A stretch of DNA of 64,000 bases from Muscardinus avellanarius (taxonomy: Eukaryota; Chordata; Mammalia; Rodentia; Gliridae). Below the pieces are notes generated by a model. That model was not told the DNA's origin and ran no database searches. It saw nothing but the letters and a program-made list of their open reading frames with translations. Of this stretch, positions 34,441 through 45,400 are shown in pieces. The position numbers and the translations under genes were made by a program. Position 1 is the first letter of the stretch, and each line of letters begins with the position of its first letter. The stretch lies in contig OY726564.1 in assembly GCA_963383645.1 (NCBI GenBank), positions 110,196,540-110,260,539 on the forward strand. Reading direction: 5' to 3'.

Positions 34441-35216
34441 AAGCTCTCCTCTGGAGACGTGTTGTTGTTTTACTCAACCACTTAAGGACTGACCAGGGCC
34501 ACAAAGTCAAGGAAGCAATCACTCTTCTCCAACTATTGCAAAGTATGAAATGGAGTCTCTGGGCTCTTCTACAACCATTTGTACTGACATAACCTTGAGA
34601 GAGGCTTCCCCATCTCTGGCTGGAAAATTACATTAGCAAGAGAGAAAAGGCTTGTAGACGCCAAGGGGTAGAGAAGTTCACTGTTAGCTTGTTTGCTCCA
34701 TCTTAAGTTCCTGTCATTTTTGTTGCTGTTGTTTTGTTCTGTTTTTGTCTGTTTGTTTCATCAGTTTAGACAGAGATGATGGTTTGAACTTGAGTTTTGG
34801 AGAAAAGTGGCCTCAGGAGGGAAATGGAGGTGAACCAGCAAGGGGCAACTTCACCTAGAAATTTTGCAGTAATAATAGATTGTCTTACAAAGACCTGTCA
34901 TTCCTTGTTAAAACAGGAATGTCTTAGGTATGCATTCACCGATAAGTATTTCTTGTTTGACCAGAACAGCCCTAGGTGGAAGCTTCCAGAGGTTTCCATG
35001 ACACTGCCTGGTATTTTTCCCTGTCATCCAAAGTCATTGAAATGTATCATTAAGGGGTATAATTAAAAAATACAAAGATATTTATTAGAAGTTGCCAGCT
35101 TTTAAGAGGTAATATAACAGTAGAAAAAGACTTTTTCATCAACTGGGGATTTACTTTACTACTATTCTGTGCTTTAAACCTTTAGACACAGTCTTATGAG
35201 TGATTTTCTATTTTCT

Positions 35217-35218
35217 TC

Positions 35219-35260
<42 letters not shown>
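35217..35260. repeat. (AT)n(GT)n microsatellite
   Basis: About 12 AT units followed by about 10 GT units. Confidence 0.95.
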
Positions 35261-35459
35261 ATTTCCTTTATATGTAATAGTTAATATATATTATTTCATT
35301 ATATATACACATATATTTCATATATATATTATACATACACACTCACTACATTTGGAAACAAGGAAGGCTTACAATAGCTAGTTAATGCTAACCTAGCAGT
35401 ATTTCAGTACTGATGTATTATAAAAAAAATTTGCTCAGACTGTTAGCAAAGCAAAGCTC

Positions 35460-35680
35460 GTATTAGTCAATATTTTTAAAAAGCTTCCTTAGGATGACTT
35501 CTCAAGGCCATATTAGGCAGATATATTAGGCATTAGCCAATTAATGTCACTGACGTCAACAGTAACCATGGTTTGGATCCATGCTATCACATGTATAGGT
35601 TAGGGGAAATTGATATTGAGTCATTAACAAAGGTTAATTCCAGTAAGAACCGGTTATATTTGATTTACTGCATGATGACA
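35460..35680. promoter_or_regulatory. Candidate conserved non-coding block
   Basis: Repeat-free. Contains GCCAATTAATGTCACTGACG followed by TCA, giving an intact CRE-like TGACGTCA, and GATATTGAGTCATTAACAAA, with an AP-1-like TGAGTCA. Function is not demonstrated. Confidence 0.2.
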
Positions 35681-36777
35681 GAATGTGCTTCTAGTCTCAG
35701 CCAGAAATTTTCTTAATTCATGCTGTTGGTCAAAAAAGATTTGTGATAAAGAGACTAAAGTTGCAATTACTATTGTAAAACAGTACAAAGCTCATAATTC
35801 AGATGTAATTGGTTTTATATATACATATATGTACATAAATGTGAGGATTTACGCTTTCTTTACAAATTATTATAGTATTATGAAGAATTTTGATATATAT
35901 CAAGAAAATTGAAAAATTTTTAATGATCTAAAGTCACTTTTCCCTTTGTTTAGAAACAACAAAATATAATGTATTTATACTTTTCTTAAAATTATTGAAT
36001 TTTTGACTTTTGAAATACAAATACCTGGCAGTGAAAATCTACATAGGAAAATATTCCAATTTAGGGCATGGGGGAACAAAACAAAATATCTAGAACAGTG
36101 TTTTATTTTTACTGAGTTAATGAAGCTTTACAACTTCCCACATACATTTATATATTTTGAAAGGTGAAATTTTTCAGAAGTGTCCCTTCTCCTTGGACTT
36201 GAGTGCATTTACCCATGTGCATCTAAACACACAGTCATTTATCTAGAATTCTTGTTTCTAATTAAATTCCAAAGAGCTGTAAACATTTCAAGCCCAGAGC
36301 ACTGTGTTCTCATTTATTATTGAAAGAACATGGTGATCTCCAAATACATACATACATACGGACAGACACACCATGGACTCCAACCAAGGAAGTGTTCCCA
36401 ATATGTGTTCAGTTACTGCAAGACTGGAGAGGGGCCATTTACCAACCCAAAAGGTTGTTTTCCACACAATAAACTAAAGCATGAGTTGGCCAACTCTCCA
36501 GAAAGGAGGGATACGATACAGCCAACTTTAGGCGAGCTTTCTTCTTTGCAGCCTATCTTTTGGCCTCAGAACCCTCTGTATGGCTGGGACAGAGAGGTGA
36601 CCATGAAGGGAGGCTGGTGGAGAGAGATGCCCATGTCTCCCATCCCCAGCAGCAAGACAGCTCTGGGCTAGAGTCAAATTCAGGGATCACAAAAGCACTC
36701 GAAAGAAGTAGAGATCAGAACTATCCAACGGTTTTGCCCTTTTCCTAACTAAAACCCATTTACATGTGTGTCTCTGA

Positions 36778-36955
36778 GCTTGGTGCTGTGGCACATGCCT
36801 GCAATCCAAGCACTTGGGAGGCTGAATCAGGAAAATCACAGGTTAGAACCCAGTCTCAGCAACTTAGCAAGGTCCTGTTTCCAAACAAAAAATAAAATAG
36901 GGCTGGGGGTATAGCTCAGAGGTAGAATGCCCTATCTAGTAATAGAAATTAACCC
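36778..36955 (+). mobile_element. B1-ID SINE, sense, tail truncated
   Basis: Head CTTGGTGCTGTGGCACATGC, then CACTTGGGAGGCTGAATCAG, CTCAGCAACTTAGCAAGGTC and the ID A-box region GGGCTGGGGGTATAGCTCAG with GGTAGAATGCCC. The B box and CCCAGTACC end are replaced by unrelated sequence after about 36935. Confidence 0.85.
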
Positions 36956-37150
36956 CATTACTCAGAAAAAGGAGAACAAAACACGTAGTAAACTTCAAAA
37001 ATCTAAAAAGTCTTTCCTGTAGAAAGTTAAGTTTATTTGGGTTGCCTAATTCTCGGGGCTACCAATGTAAAGAAATGGCTACAGGGCTCAGAAAGGTAAC
37101 AAAGGAGTGACACTAACTAGATGTTAGGAAAACAATAGTGCGTGCATGGT
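36956..37150. other. Unique non-coding stretch
   Basis: Nothing recognisable. Confidence 0.35.
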
Positions 37151-37291
37151 AAGAAATAGCAGGGGAGTGGGGTGGGGCCCGGGTGGGGCTGGCTGGGTGA
37201 TATGTGCATTTATGTCTACACAAGTGTTTTTACCCCATTATGATGTATAAATACAATGCACCAATAAAAAATTTAATGAAGAAATAGCAGG
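37151..37291 (+). mobile_element. Short 5'-truncated L1 insertion with 13-bp target-site duplication
   Basis: The direct repeat AAGAAATAGCAGG lies at 37151-37163 and 37279-37291. Between them is only about 115 bp of L1 3' UTR: a G-rich part (GGGGAGTGGGGTGGGGCCCG), TTTTACCCCATTATGATGTA and the terminus AATACAATGCACCAATAAAA. This is a complete insertion event with extreme 5' truncation. Confidence 0.9.
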
Positions 37292-37825
37292 TGCCTCTCA
37301 GGTCCAAATATAGTCCCTAGGGACTGGAGGGTTGTAGAAAGATGGAGAACTCCTGCTCCATCTACAGAATATGCAATGCCCTGGGAGTGTGGGCATAGCA
37401 TCCTAAGATCCTTCTTTCTCAACAAGAACCAGAAAACCCTATTTTTATGTGAAATCTCTTAATTTTTTCAATGTTGGCTCATTGTTTTTAAAAACATCAT
37501 GTGGGACAAATTAAACACCATATGGGAAGGGATCCCCATGGGGCCCTGGACTGAAATCTCCACTTTAAAAGGTAAAACGAGAGCTCATGGCTCGGCGTTC
37601 TTGAGAGTCAACTGTTAATATAATTTGGGTATATTTTATGTAAGTAACATCTTTGGTCATGATTTAGTAGATGCTGTATGAGACAGAAAGCACACTGTCC
37701 TGGGAGGTATGTAAGTAAAAGCTGATGATCATCATTATGGAACATAGTAGAGATGAATCCCACATTAAGTGGTCAGAGAAGCCCAGGATGGAGGTCTACA
37801 GAGTCACTCTGATTTTTCTAATGTG
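37292..37825. other. Stretch with a probable old repeat
   Basis: GACAAATTAAACACCATATG and the surrounding text (37300-37580) resemble an ancient interspersed repeat that I cannot name. Nothing else is seen. Confidence 0.3.
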
Positions 37826-37875
37826 CATTTATTGGTGCATTTTATTCTCACATCATAATGTACATTTTAAAATCA
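37826..37875 (-). mobile_element. Very short L1 3' end, antisense
   Basis: GCATTTATTGGTGCATTTTA and TTCTCACATCATAATGTACA are the reverse complement of the L1 terminus; only about 50 bp are recognisable. Confidence 0.5.
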
Positions 37876-38744
37876 CACTTGGAAAGTGTTTTCCAAAAGA
37901 GATTCTGAAGAAGTAGAAGACAATATTTCATAGTCTAATTGCAATTTAGACACAATAAGGAAAGCTGAAACATCACATTATTTCTCAGGACAGGCAAGAC
38001 CACGATGAAGGTGTACAAGTTGCGTGGCCCGCCACTGGGGTAGAACTTTAAGGGACATATACACAAGTCTTTTTTGTCTAGTTCAACTCCTGAGTCACAT
38101 GACCCTAGACAAGTCACGTTCCTCACTCCCCAAAACAACCTGAATCATTTACCATCTCCTCAAATTGAGTATCGCTAAAGCAACATCTCTACTCTCTGCT
38201 CCTCTCAGGCTGCCTTCTTTTTTTGTTTCTCCATCTCATGGGAAGCAATAAAATTTGCCCTCAGCCTGGACTCCAATGGCCTGGCACGTGCCCACTGCCA
38301 TGAAAGAGATCCTGGAGATAGGAACAGGAGCAGCACGTCAGCAAGAGAACCTGGGTGAGAGTGAGACGCACACAGTAAGGAATTCCCACTTGAAGTCAAT
38401 GACAGTGCCCAGATTAGAGAAAGTTTTACAGCTGAGCCACCAGCCACCAGAAGGTAAACCCTGAGCAGTATAAAAACTAAACCAAAGCTCAGCGAGTCCT
38501 CTAAAGATTCCAGGGAAGTTCTCAGACAAAGACCATTCTGCTCCCATTCTTGCCTTCTGGATTTGAGGCAAGAGAGAAGGTTCCATCTTCTGGTTGCAGA
38601 TGAGTCTTTCAGACCTCCATATAGCTCCATATGAAGTAAATACATGTCAAGTTATACATACTGATCAAACTCAATTAAAACTTCAAAACTTCAGATAGAT
38701 TTCCATACCAAAAAAAAAACAATGGTGGTGACCATATTAAAATC
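37876..38744. other. Unique non-coding stretch
   Basis: No repeat recognised. A 146-codon minus-strand frame (38205-38645) overlaps other open frames and has no recognisable domain. Confidence 0.35.
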
Positions 38745-38907
38745 ACAGATTTACACACGTAATCCCAGTACTTGGGAGGCTGAGAGAGGAAGAAGGTTTG
38801 TAACTAGCCTCAGCAATTTAGTGAGACCCTCGGAAATTTAGTGAGATCCTGTTTCAAACTAAAAGATAAAATATGGCTGGAACTGTAGCTCAGAGGTAGA
38901 ATACCCC

Positions 38908-38955
<48 letters not shown>
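38745..38955 (+). mobile_element. B1-ID SINE, sense, ending in (CA)n
   Basis: GTAATCCCAGTACTTGGGAG, GCCTCAGCAATTTAGTGAGA, then ATGGCTGGAACTGTAGCTCA and GAGGTAGAATACCCC. From 38914 the tail is a CA microsatellite of about 20 units. Confidence 0.85.
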
Positions 38956-39021
38956 CAATTATTAGAACCATTCTAACAATGTTTCCAATGCTATGGTACA
39001 TTTACATTTTTTTAAAGTAAC

Positions 39022-39210
39022 AATCTTGGTACCTTGGCACATACCTATAAGCCCAGTACTTGGGAGGCTGAGACAAAAGGATTGTAAATTTGAGGCCAGC
39101 CTCAAATACTTAGACCTTGTTTCAAACTAAAAAATCAAATAGAGCGAGAGTCTAGCTCAAAAGCAGAATGCCCCTGAGTTCAATTTTCAATACCAGGGGG
39201 GAAAATGAGT
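39022..39210 (+). mobile_element. B1-ID SINE, sense
   Basis: CTTGGTACCTTGGCACATAC, CCCAGTACTTGGGAGGCTGA, GAGGCCAGCCTCAAATACTT, GCGAGAGTCTAGCTCAAAAG and TTCAATTTTCAATACCAGGG. Diverged, so probably older than the copies at 14205 and 61869. Confidence 0.85.
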
Positions 39211-39574
39211 TTATAAAAATTACCTGAAGGGAAGGAAATAACAGTCAATGCAGCTTTTGTTCATTTGTTTCAATGTGGTACATGTAAATTTTCCCTTTAA
39301 AACTCACTGCAAATTTCATCTTCCTGAAAAATATTAAGACTCAAAATATTTGGCTAGTCTGGGAGATTATAATATTACTTCACATATTAGAAAAATTGTC
39401 TGGTTGGAGGAACAAACTTTTCCAGACAATGAAGATCATACAAATAGTTCTTGACAAGTTCTTAGTAATAGGATGTTTCTCTCAGTAGGATTGTCCAGCT
39501 ACCAGGAAGCACTATCGGACTAATAACTACTTAATGATGAACCATGCCTAAATTTCAGCTGGCGGGCAGTTTAA
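39211..39574. other. Unique non-coding stretch
   Basis: Nothing recognisable. Confidence 0.35.
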
Positions 39575-39790
39575 CAGAGAGAGTAACAGATTGACTTCTG
39601 GAGCCAAACTGCCTGGGTTCAAATCCCAGCTCCAGCATTTAGAGCTGCTAAGTTCCTTTAACTTCGCTGTCGCTTCCTCACTTACAAAGGAGTAAACCTA
39701 CATGATAAAGGGTGGTGAGGATTAAATAATTTCAAAAATACAAGGCAGTGCCCAACACATAGCGCCAAGTCACTCGAACTGCTATCTCTT
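39575..39790 (-). mobile_element. MIR SINE, antisense, nearly full length
   Basis: TTGACTTCTGGAGCCAAACT, GCCTGGGTTCAAATCCCAGC, CTGCTAAGTTCCTTTAACTT, CGCTTCCTCACTTACAAAGG, GTGGTGAGGATTAAATAATT and GCAGTGCCCAACACATAGCG follow the MIR consensus in reverse complement across most of its length. One of the best-preserved MIR copies in the window. Confidence 0.85.
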
Positions 39791-40997
39791 GAATTATAAA
39801 CATATATTTATCCCCTGGAGACTCTACGGGCTGCTTTCTCTGGGCCCAGCATGGAATATGTGTAGCATTTCCTCCAGCAACAGCAGAAGACTGACTTCAG
39901 GGCAGGCCATGCATTCTCAAGGGCAAGAGCCCAACATTAAGGTGGAAGAAGGTGCAAGCTTCCTCCATTTATCCAGGTACAGGCACACATTAGGATTGGA
40001 ACAGGCAGCAAGGGGAGGTTACTCATAACCTGTGAAGTTTGCAGTAAGACAGTGATCCACTCAGGGTACCACATTTAAGGTAAAGTAGCCTTAAATGCAC
40101 ATTGGGTTTAGAGTTCGTATCAGATGATGCCTTCGCTTTGTTCTTTGGATTAAGGCTCAGTTCTCGGCGTGGAGAGAGTAAGGGACCAGGAAGCTATGTT
40201 ATCAGAAGGCCAAGGGACGAAGCTCTGATGGGAGCATCTATCGGGTGCCAGTTCTCCTAGGTCTATAGTCCAGCCCAAAACCTGCCCTCAGTTATGCATG
40301 CACAGCTTTCATTGACGTCAGCAAGAACTGTGCTCATGTAACAGCAGGCAGAAATTTGGCTCTTTGATTTTAATAGAATTAAATGCCAAAAGTTTTGCTG
40401 ATGCAGGTTGCAAATTTAAATCCCAAAGGATCAGAAAAATGCAACAGAACACTGTCCTGCTGGCAAGCTCATTGGTTGCACACACCATGTAATTAAGCAA
40501 GCTCCGAATTTCTCAAGTCCAACTTGGAAACCTCTAATGTTGTTACGCCGATGTGCTCTATGTGGCTGCCCACAGCTGTAAGACCTTTAAGGAAGATTCC
40601 AGGATTTGCTCTGTGGCTTCAGACGCAACCCTAACACACAGCTCTAAGTCACTGTCAGTCACAGGATTCTGTTCCAGTCTGAGCCTTAATCAACAATGTT
40701 GGAATCGTTTATTGGTGCTAAATGGATGCCACACCCCATTGTAGATATTCGGTATGAGTTCTGTAGCAAAATCCAGAACTTGGCAGTCTTAGAGCATTCA
40801 GCCTGAGTTTCAGTCTAATTTACGTCCAGACATATCCATAGCTTTGTCTCAATATTTGTGTGGGTTTTAAATTTTAATCTGATTTCATGCAATGATACTC
40901 ACAACTGGGTCTCCCAGACCTGAGCCTCTGGTAATAAGATTATGTGTGGTTAAAACACAACTCATTTGCAATATTAGGCCAGGCCAAGGACAATACA
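39791..40997. other. Unique non-coding stretch
   Basis: No gene or repeat recognised; 40300-40510 is listed separately as a candidate regulatory block. Confidence 0.4.
40300..40510. promoter_or_regulatory. Candidate conserved non-coding block
   Basis: Contains an intact CRE-like TGACGTCA (in TTTCATTGACGTCAGCAAGA), GAATTAAATGCCAAAAGTTT, GGTTGCAAATTTAAATCCCA and CCATGTAATTAAGCAAGC in repeat-free sequence. Appearance only. Confidence 0.25.
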
Positions 40998-41093
40998 GAT
41001 ATTATATATGCATATATGTGTACATATGTATATGTATATATACACATACATGCACATATATATATACATACACTACACACACATACATATATA
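40998..41093. repeat. AT/CA low-complexity tract
   Basis: Alternating TATA, CATA and CACA words, directly left of the CpG-rich LTR-like segment. Confidence 0.9.
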
Positions 41094-41355
41094 TGAAAGG
41101 TTCGAGCCCCTGCCCCGCAGGGGGCGGGGCCAGAAGCTAGGAGGCGGAGCCCTGTGAATCCCAGAAGGGACCACGCCTCTAGATCAGAGAGAAGCTCCAG
41201 CAGAGAGAAGCCAAATAGAGACAGAGGGACACGCTCTCCCCCACTAGCCCCCACGGGCCCGCGGGGGCTGGCGGTCAACTCCCCACGAATAAAGGCATCC
41301 ATACCACCTGTAATGGATTTCTGCGTGTATCTATGTGCGAATGGGACCCGCCGCA
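41094..41355 (+). mobile_element. CpG-rich solo-LTR-like segment (ERV2/IAP-like?)
   Basis: A sharply bounded GC-rich block in AT-rich surroundings, beginning TGAAAGGTTCGAGCCCCTGC and ending GGGACCCGCCGCA, i.e. TG...CA. It has GC boxes (GGGGGCGGGGCC at 41119-41130), an AATAAA signal at 41288-41293 and a downstream part (TTTCTGCGTGTATCTATGTG, CGAATGGGACCCGCCGCAAC) that resembles the R-U5 end of IAP-type betaretroviral LTRs. No internal viral sequence is attached and I could not find a matching target-site duplication, because the left flank is low complexity. It could instead be a small CpG-rich element of another kind. Confidence 0.45.
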
Positions 41356-42061
41356 ACTTTATTTATTAATCAGTATACACATATATTTCCCCCTTCTACG
41401 GTCTTTCTGGGTCCTCTAACCAGATGCTCAAAGTTCTACTTCCTGCTTCGGGTCCAGGTCTCTCCTGAGCTGTTCAGAACTCAGATGGATGTACGCCTAC
41501 ACGTGTCTCCCCTGCCACAAGTTTCCTTGTGGATGACATGGCCCAGCAGACCCTTTGGAGCCTCTGTCATTTCCCACACTCTCCTCTCCAAGGGAGGACT
41601 AAATCTGGGGACAAGAAAAAAAAATATTTAACCCGGCCCTTCTCTCTTCCCTCTCTCATCAGTTATCTTTCTGCCTACAGAGAATATGGATTTTTATCTG
41701 CTCGACTTCACAGATTTTGCCTCTGAGAAGGAAAACCCCATCCCCTGTAACTGGAGATGAAAGGAGGCATAGGTCTGTTTTGTTTAGAATGGAGATATGC
41801 ATGAAGTTAACACACCTAAATCATGTCCTGAGGGCTTCAGGAACCAAGAAACTGTTGCCTCAACCTGTCACCCCAACATTTTAATAAGTGGGGGCTGGTG
41901 GGCAAGAAGGCATTAGGTAATTCTTGAAATCAACAAATTTAGAACTAAGAATGCTACTTAGAAATCAAGGTGAGCAGATATCAGGGGGGGAAAGGTTACC
42001 TTTGAGAAATCAGGTCTAAGGGCACAATGGAGCACAAGAACTCACCACCCTTGCTCAACTT
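41356..42061. other. Unique non-coding stretch
   Basis: Nothing recognisable apart from an A-run at 41617-41626. It forms the left flank of the composite element. Confidence 0.4.
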
Positions 42062-42075
42062 CAGGGATTATTCTT

Positions 42076-42450
42076 TTTTTTTTTATTAATTTATTTTTTT
42101 AAATTGGTGCATTGTAGTCATATATCAATCACATTGGAGTACAAGACTTGAGAGGATATACAAGCACACATCATCCAATTAGCCCTCCTCCAGCCCCCGT
42201 CCCATTCCCTGCCCCTCCCTCCATCCCACACTTCTTTGGTGATTTACTTTGATACATTTGTTTATGTACCTCCTGCATTTTAAAGAGGCTCCGTCCTCCA
42301 GTATTACATACCCTCTGATTGGTCACATTAGTTGCTTCACTATAGGGCCCTTTCTATAGCTCAACCTCTTCCTGTTGCCCTTTTCCTCCTAGTTATTGCT
42401 GATTAAGAGAAGCGTCTGATTTATATTTTCTGCGATATTTCTCTGTGCAT
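42076..42450 (-). mobile_element. L1-derived 3' end and poly(A) tail of the composite
   Basis: The plus strand starts with an interrupted T tract (42074-42100), then AAATTGGTGCATTGTAGTCA, AAGCACACATCATCCAATTA, GCCCTCCTCCAGCCCCCGTC and GGTGATTTACTTTGATACAT. It parallels the L1 3' end at 27576-27900 word for word over about 350 bp, with moderate divergence, including the CCTAG...GTCTGATTTATATTTTCT part. The terminal AATGCACCAATTTAAAAAAA lacks a perfect AATAAA in the usual place, but AATAAA occurs in the A-rich tail (plus-strand TTTATT at 42090-42095). Confidence 0.85.
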
Positions 42451-42490
42451 GCTGCGTTGCAAGTACCAATCTCACTCTTGATGGTCCCAG

Positions 42491-45400
42491 TAGTGGCCTG
42501 GCTACTCAGTGGACTGATCCAGACCTCGCTGGCTCACGCAGGGGCCTTGCCTCATGGGAGGACCCAGTTCTGGTCTCGCTGGCCCCTGAACCGGTCAAAC
42601 CCCTAAGCTGGCTTTGGTCCCGACCTTGGAGGCCGCAGGAGTGAACTTGCCTCACGCCAGGCTCCGATGCTGGCCATTGGCCCCTGCACCGGTCTAACCC
42701 CATGGCAGGATTCCAATCCCGGCCTTGGAGGCCCCAACACTGGTAATGCCTCATGGCAGGCTCCGATGCCGGCCTCACTGGCCCCAGCACCGGCCTAACC
42801 CCTTGACAGGCTCTTATGCTGGCCTCAGAGGCCCCAGTACCAGCCTTGCCTCAAGGCAGGCTCCGATGCTGGCCTCGCTGGCCCCAGCACCGGCCTAACC
42901 CCTTGACAGGCTCCGATCCCGGCCTCGGAGGCCCCAGCACTGGTCATGCCTCAAGGCAGGCTCCGATGCCGGCCTCGCTGGCCCCAGCACCGGCCTAACC
43001 CCTTGGCAGGCTCCGATCCCGGCCTCGGAGGCCCCAGCACTGGTCATGCCTCAAGGCAGGCTCCGATGCCGGCCTCGTTGGCCCCAGCACCGGCCTAACC
43101 CCTCGGCAGGCTCTTATCCTGGCCTCGGAGGCCCCAGTACCGGCTTTGCCTCACGGCAGGCTCCGATGCCGGCCTCGCTGGCCCCAGCACCGGCCTAACC
43201 CCTCGGCATGCTCCGATCCCGGCCTCGGAGGCCCCAGCACTGGTCATGCCTCACGGCAGGCTCCGCTGCCGGCCTCGTTGGCCCCAGCACCGGCCTAACC
43301 CCTTGGCAAGCTCTTATCCTGGCCTCGGAGGCCCCAGTACCGGCCTTGCCTCACGGCAGGCTCTGCTGCCGGCCTCGCTGGCCCCAGCACCGGCCTAACC
43401 CCTCGGCAGGCTCTTATCCTGGCCTCGAGGCCCCAGTACCGGCCTTGCCTCAAGGCAGGCTCCGATGCCGGCCTCGCTGGCCCCAGCACCGGCCTAACCC
43501 CTCAGCAGGCTCTTATCCTGGCCTCGGAGGCCCCAGTACCGGCCTTGCCTCACGGCAGGCTCCGATGCCGGCCTCACTGGCCCAGCAGCGGCCTAACCCC
43601 TCGACAGGCTCCGATCCCGGCCTCAGAGGCCCCAGTACCGGCCTTGCCTCACGGCAGGCTCCGATGCCGGCCTCGCTGGCCCCAGCACCGGCCTAACACT
43701 TCAGCAGGCTCCGATCCCGGCCTCGGAGATCCCAGCACTGGTCATGCCTCAAGGCAGGCTCCGATGCCGGCCTCGCTGGCCCCAGCACCGGCCTAACCCC
43801 TTGGCAGGCTCTTATCCTGGCCTCGGAGGCCCCAGTACCGGCCTTGCCTCACGGCAGGCTCCGATGCCGCCCTCACTGGCCCCAGCAGCGGCCTAACCCC
43901 TCGGCAGGCTCTTATCCTGGCCTAGAGGCCCCAGTACCAGCCTTGCCTCACGGCAGGCTCCGATGCCGGCCTCGCTGGCCCCAGCACCAGCCTAACCCCT
44001 CGGCATGCTCCGATCCCGGCCTCGGAGGCCCCAGCACCGGCCTTGCCTCACGGCAGGCTCCGCTGCCGGCCTCGTTGGCCCCAGCACCGGCCTAACCCCT
44101 CGGCAAGCTCTTATCCTGGTCTCGGAGGCCCCAGTACGGGCCTTGCCTCACGGCAGGCTCCGATGCCGGCCTCGCTGGCCCCAGCACCGGCCTAACCCCT
44201 CGGCAGGCTCTTATCCTGGCCTCGAGGCCCCAGTACCGGCCTTGCCTCAAGGCAGGCTCCGATGCCGGCCTCGCTGGCCCAGCACTGGCCTAACCCCTCA
44301 GCAGGCTCTTATCCTGGCCTCGGAGGCCCCAGTACCGGCCTTGCCTCACGGCAGGCTCCGATGCCGGCCTCGCTGGCCCCAGCACCGGCCAAACCCCTCG
44401 GCATGCTCCAAACCCGGCCTCGGAGGCCCCAGCACTGGTCATGCCTCACGGCAGGCTCCGCTGCCGGCCTCGTTGGCCCCAGCACCGGCCTAACCCCTCG
44501 GCAAGCTCTTATCCTGGCCTCGGTGGCCCCAGTACCGGCCTTGCCTCACGGCAGGCTCCGATGCCGGCCTCGCTGGCCCCAGCACCGGCCTAACCCCTCG
44601 GCAGGCTCTTATCCTGGCCTCGAGGCCCCAGTACCGGCCTTGCCTCAAGGCAGGCTCCGATGCTGGTCTCGCTGGCCCCAGCACTGGCCTAACCCCTCAG
44701 CAGGCTCTTATCCTGGCCTCGGAGGCCCCAGTAACGGCCTTGCCTCACGGCAGGCTCCGATGCCGGCCTCACTGGCCCCAGCAGCGGCCTAACCCCTCGG
44801 CAGGCTCCGATCCCGGCCTCAGAGGCCCCAGTACCGGCCTTGCCTCAAGGCAGGCTCCGATGCCGGCCTCGCTGGCCCCAGCACCGGCCTAACCCCTCGG
44901 CAGGCTCTTGTCCTGGCCTCGGAGGCCCCAGTACCGGCCTTGCCTCAAGGCAGGCTCCGATGCTGGCCTCGCTGGCCCCAGCAGCGGCCTAACCCCTCGG
45001 CATGCTCCGATCCTGGCCTCGGAGGTCCCAGCACTGGTCATGCCTCACGGCAGGCTCCGCTGCCGGCTTCGTTGGCCCCAGCACCGGCCTAACCCCTCGG
45101 CAAGCTCTTATCCTGGCCTCGGAGGCCCCAGTACCGGCCTTGCCTCACGGCAGGCTCCGATGCCGGCCTCGCTGGCCCCAGCACCGGCCTAACCCCTCGG
45201 CAGGCTCTTATCCTGGCCTCGAGGCCCCAGTACCGGCCTTGCCTCAAGGCAGGCTCCGATGCCGGACTCGCTGGCCCCAGCAGCGGCCTAACCCCTCGGC
45301 AGGCTCCGATCCCGGCCTCAGAGGCCCCAGTACCGGCCTTGCCTCACGGCAGGCTCCGATGCCGGCCTCGCTGGCCCCAGCACCGGCCTAACCCCTCGGC

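Larger units (their letters stand above)
33303..36777. other. Mostly unique, AT-rich stretch
   Basis: No gene is recognised. It contains an (AT)n(GT)n microsatellite at 35217-35260 and two candidate conserved blocks listed separately. Open frames here are short and AT-driven. Confidence 0.4.

Noticed and set aside
38205..38645. 146-codon minus-strand frame.
   Set aside because: Overlapped by other frames on both strands with no recognisable domain; probably chance.
39610..39640. GGTTCAAATCCCAGC looked like a tRNA T-arm (B box).
   Set aside because: It is the tRNA-derived part of an antisense MIR; no cloverleaf can be drawn around it.
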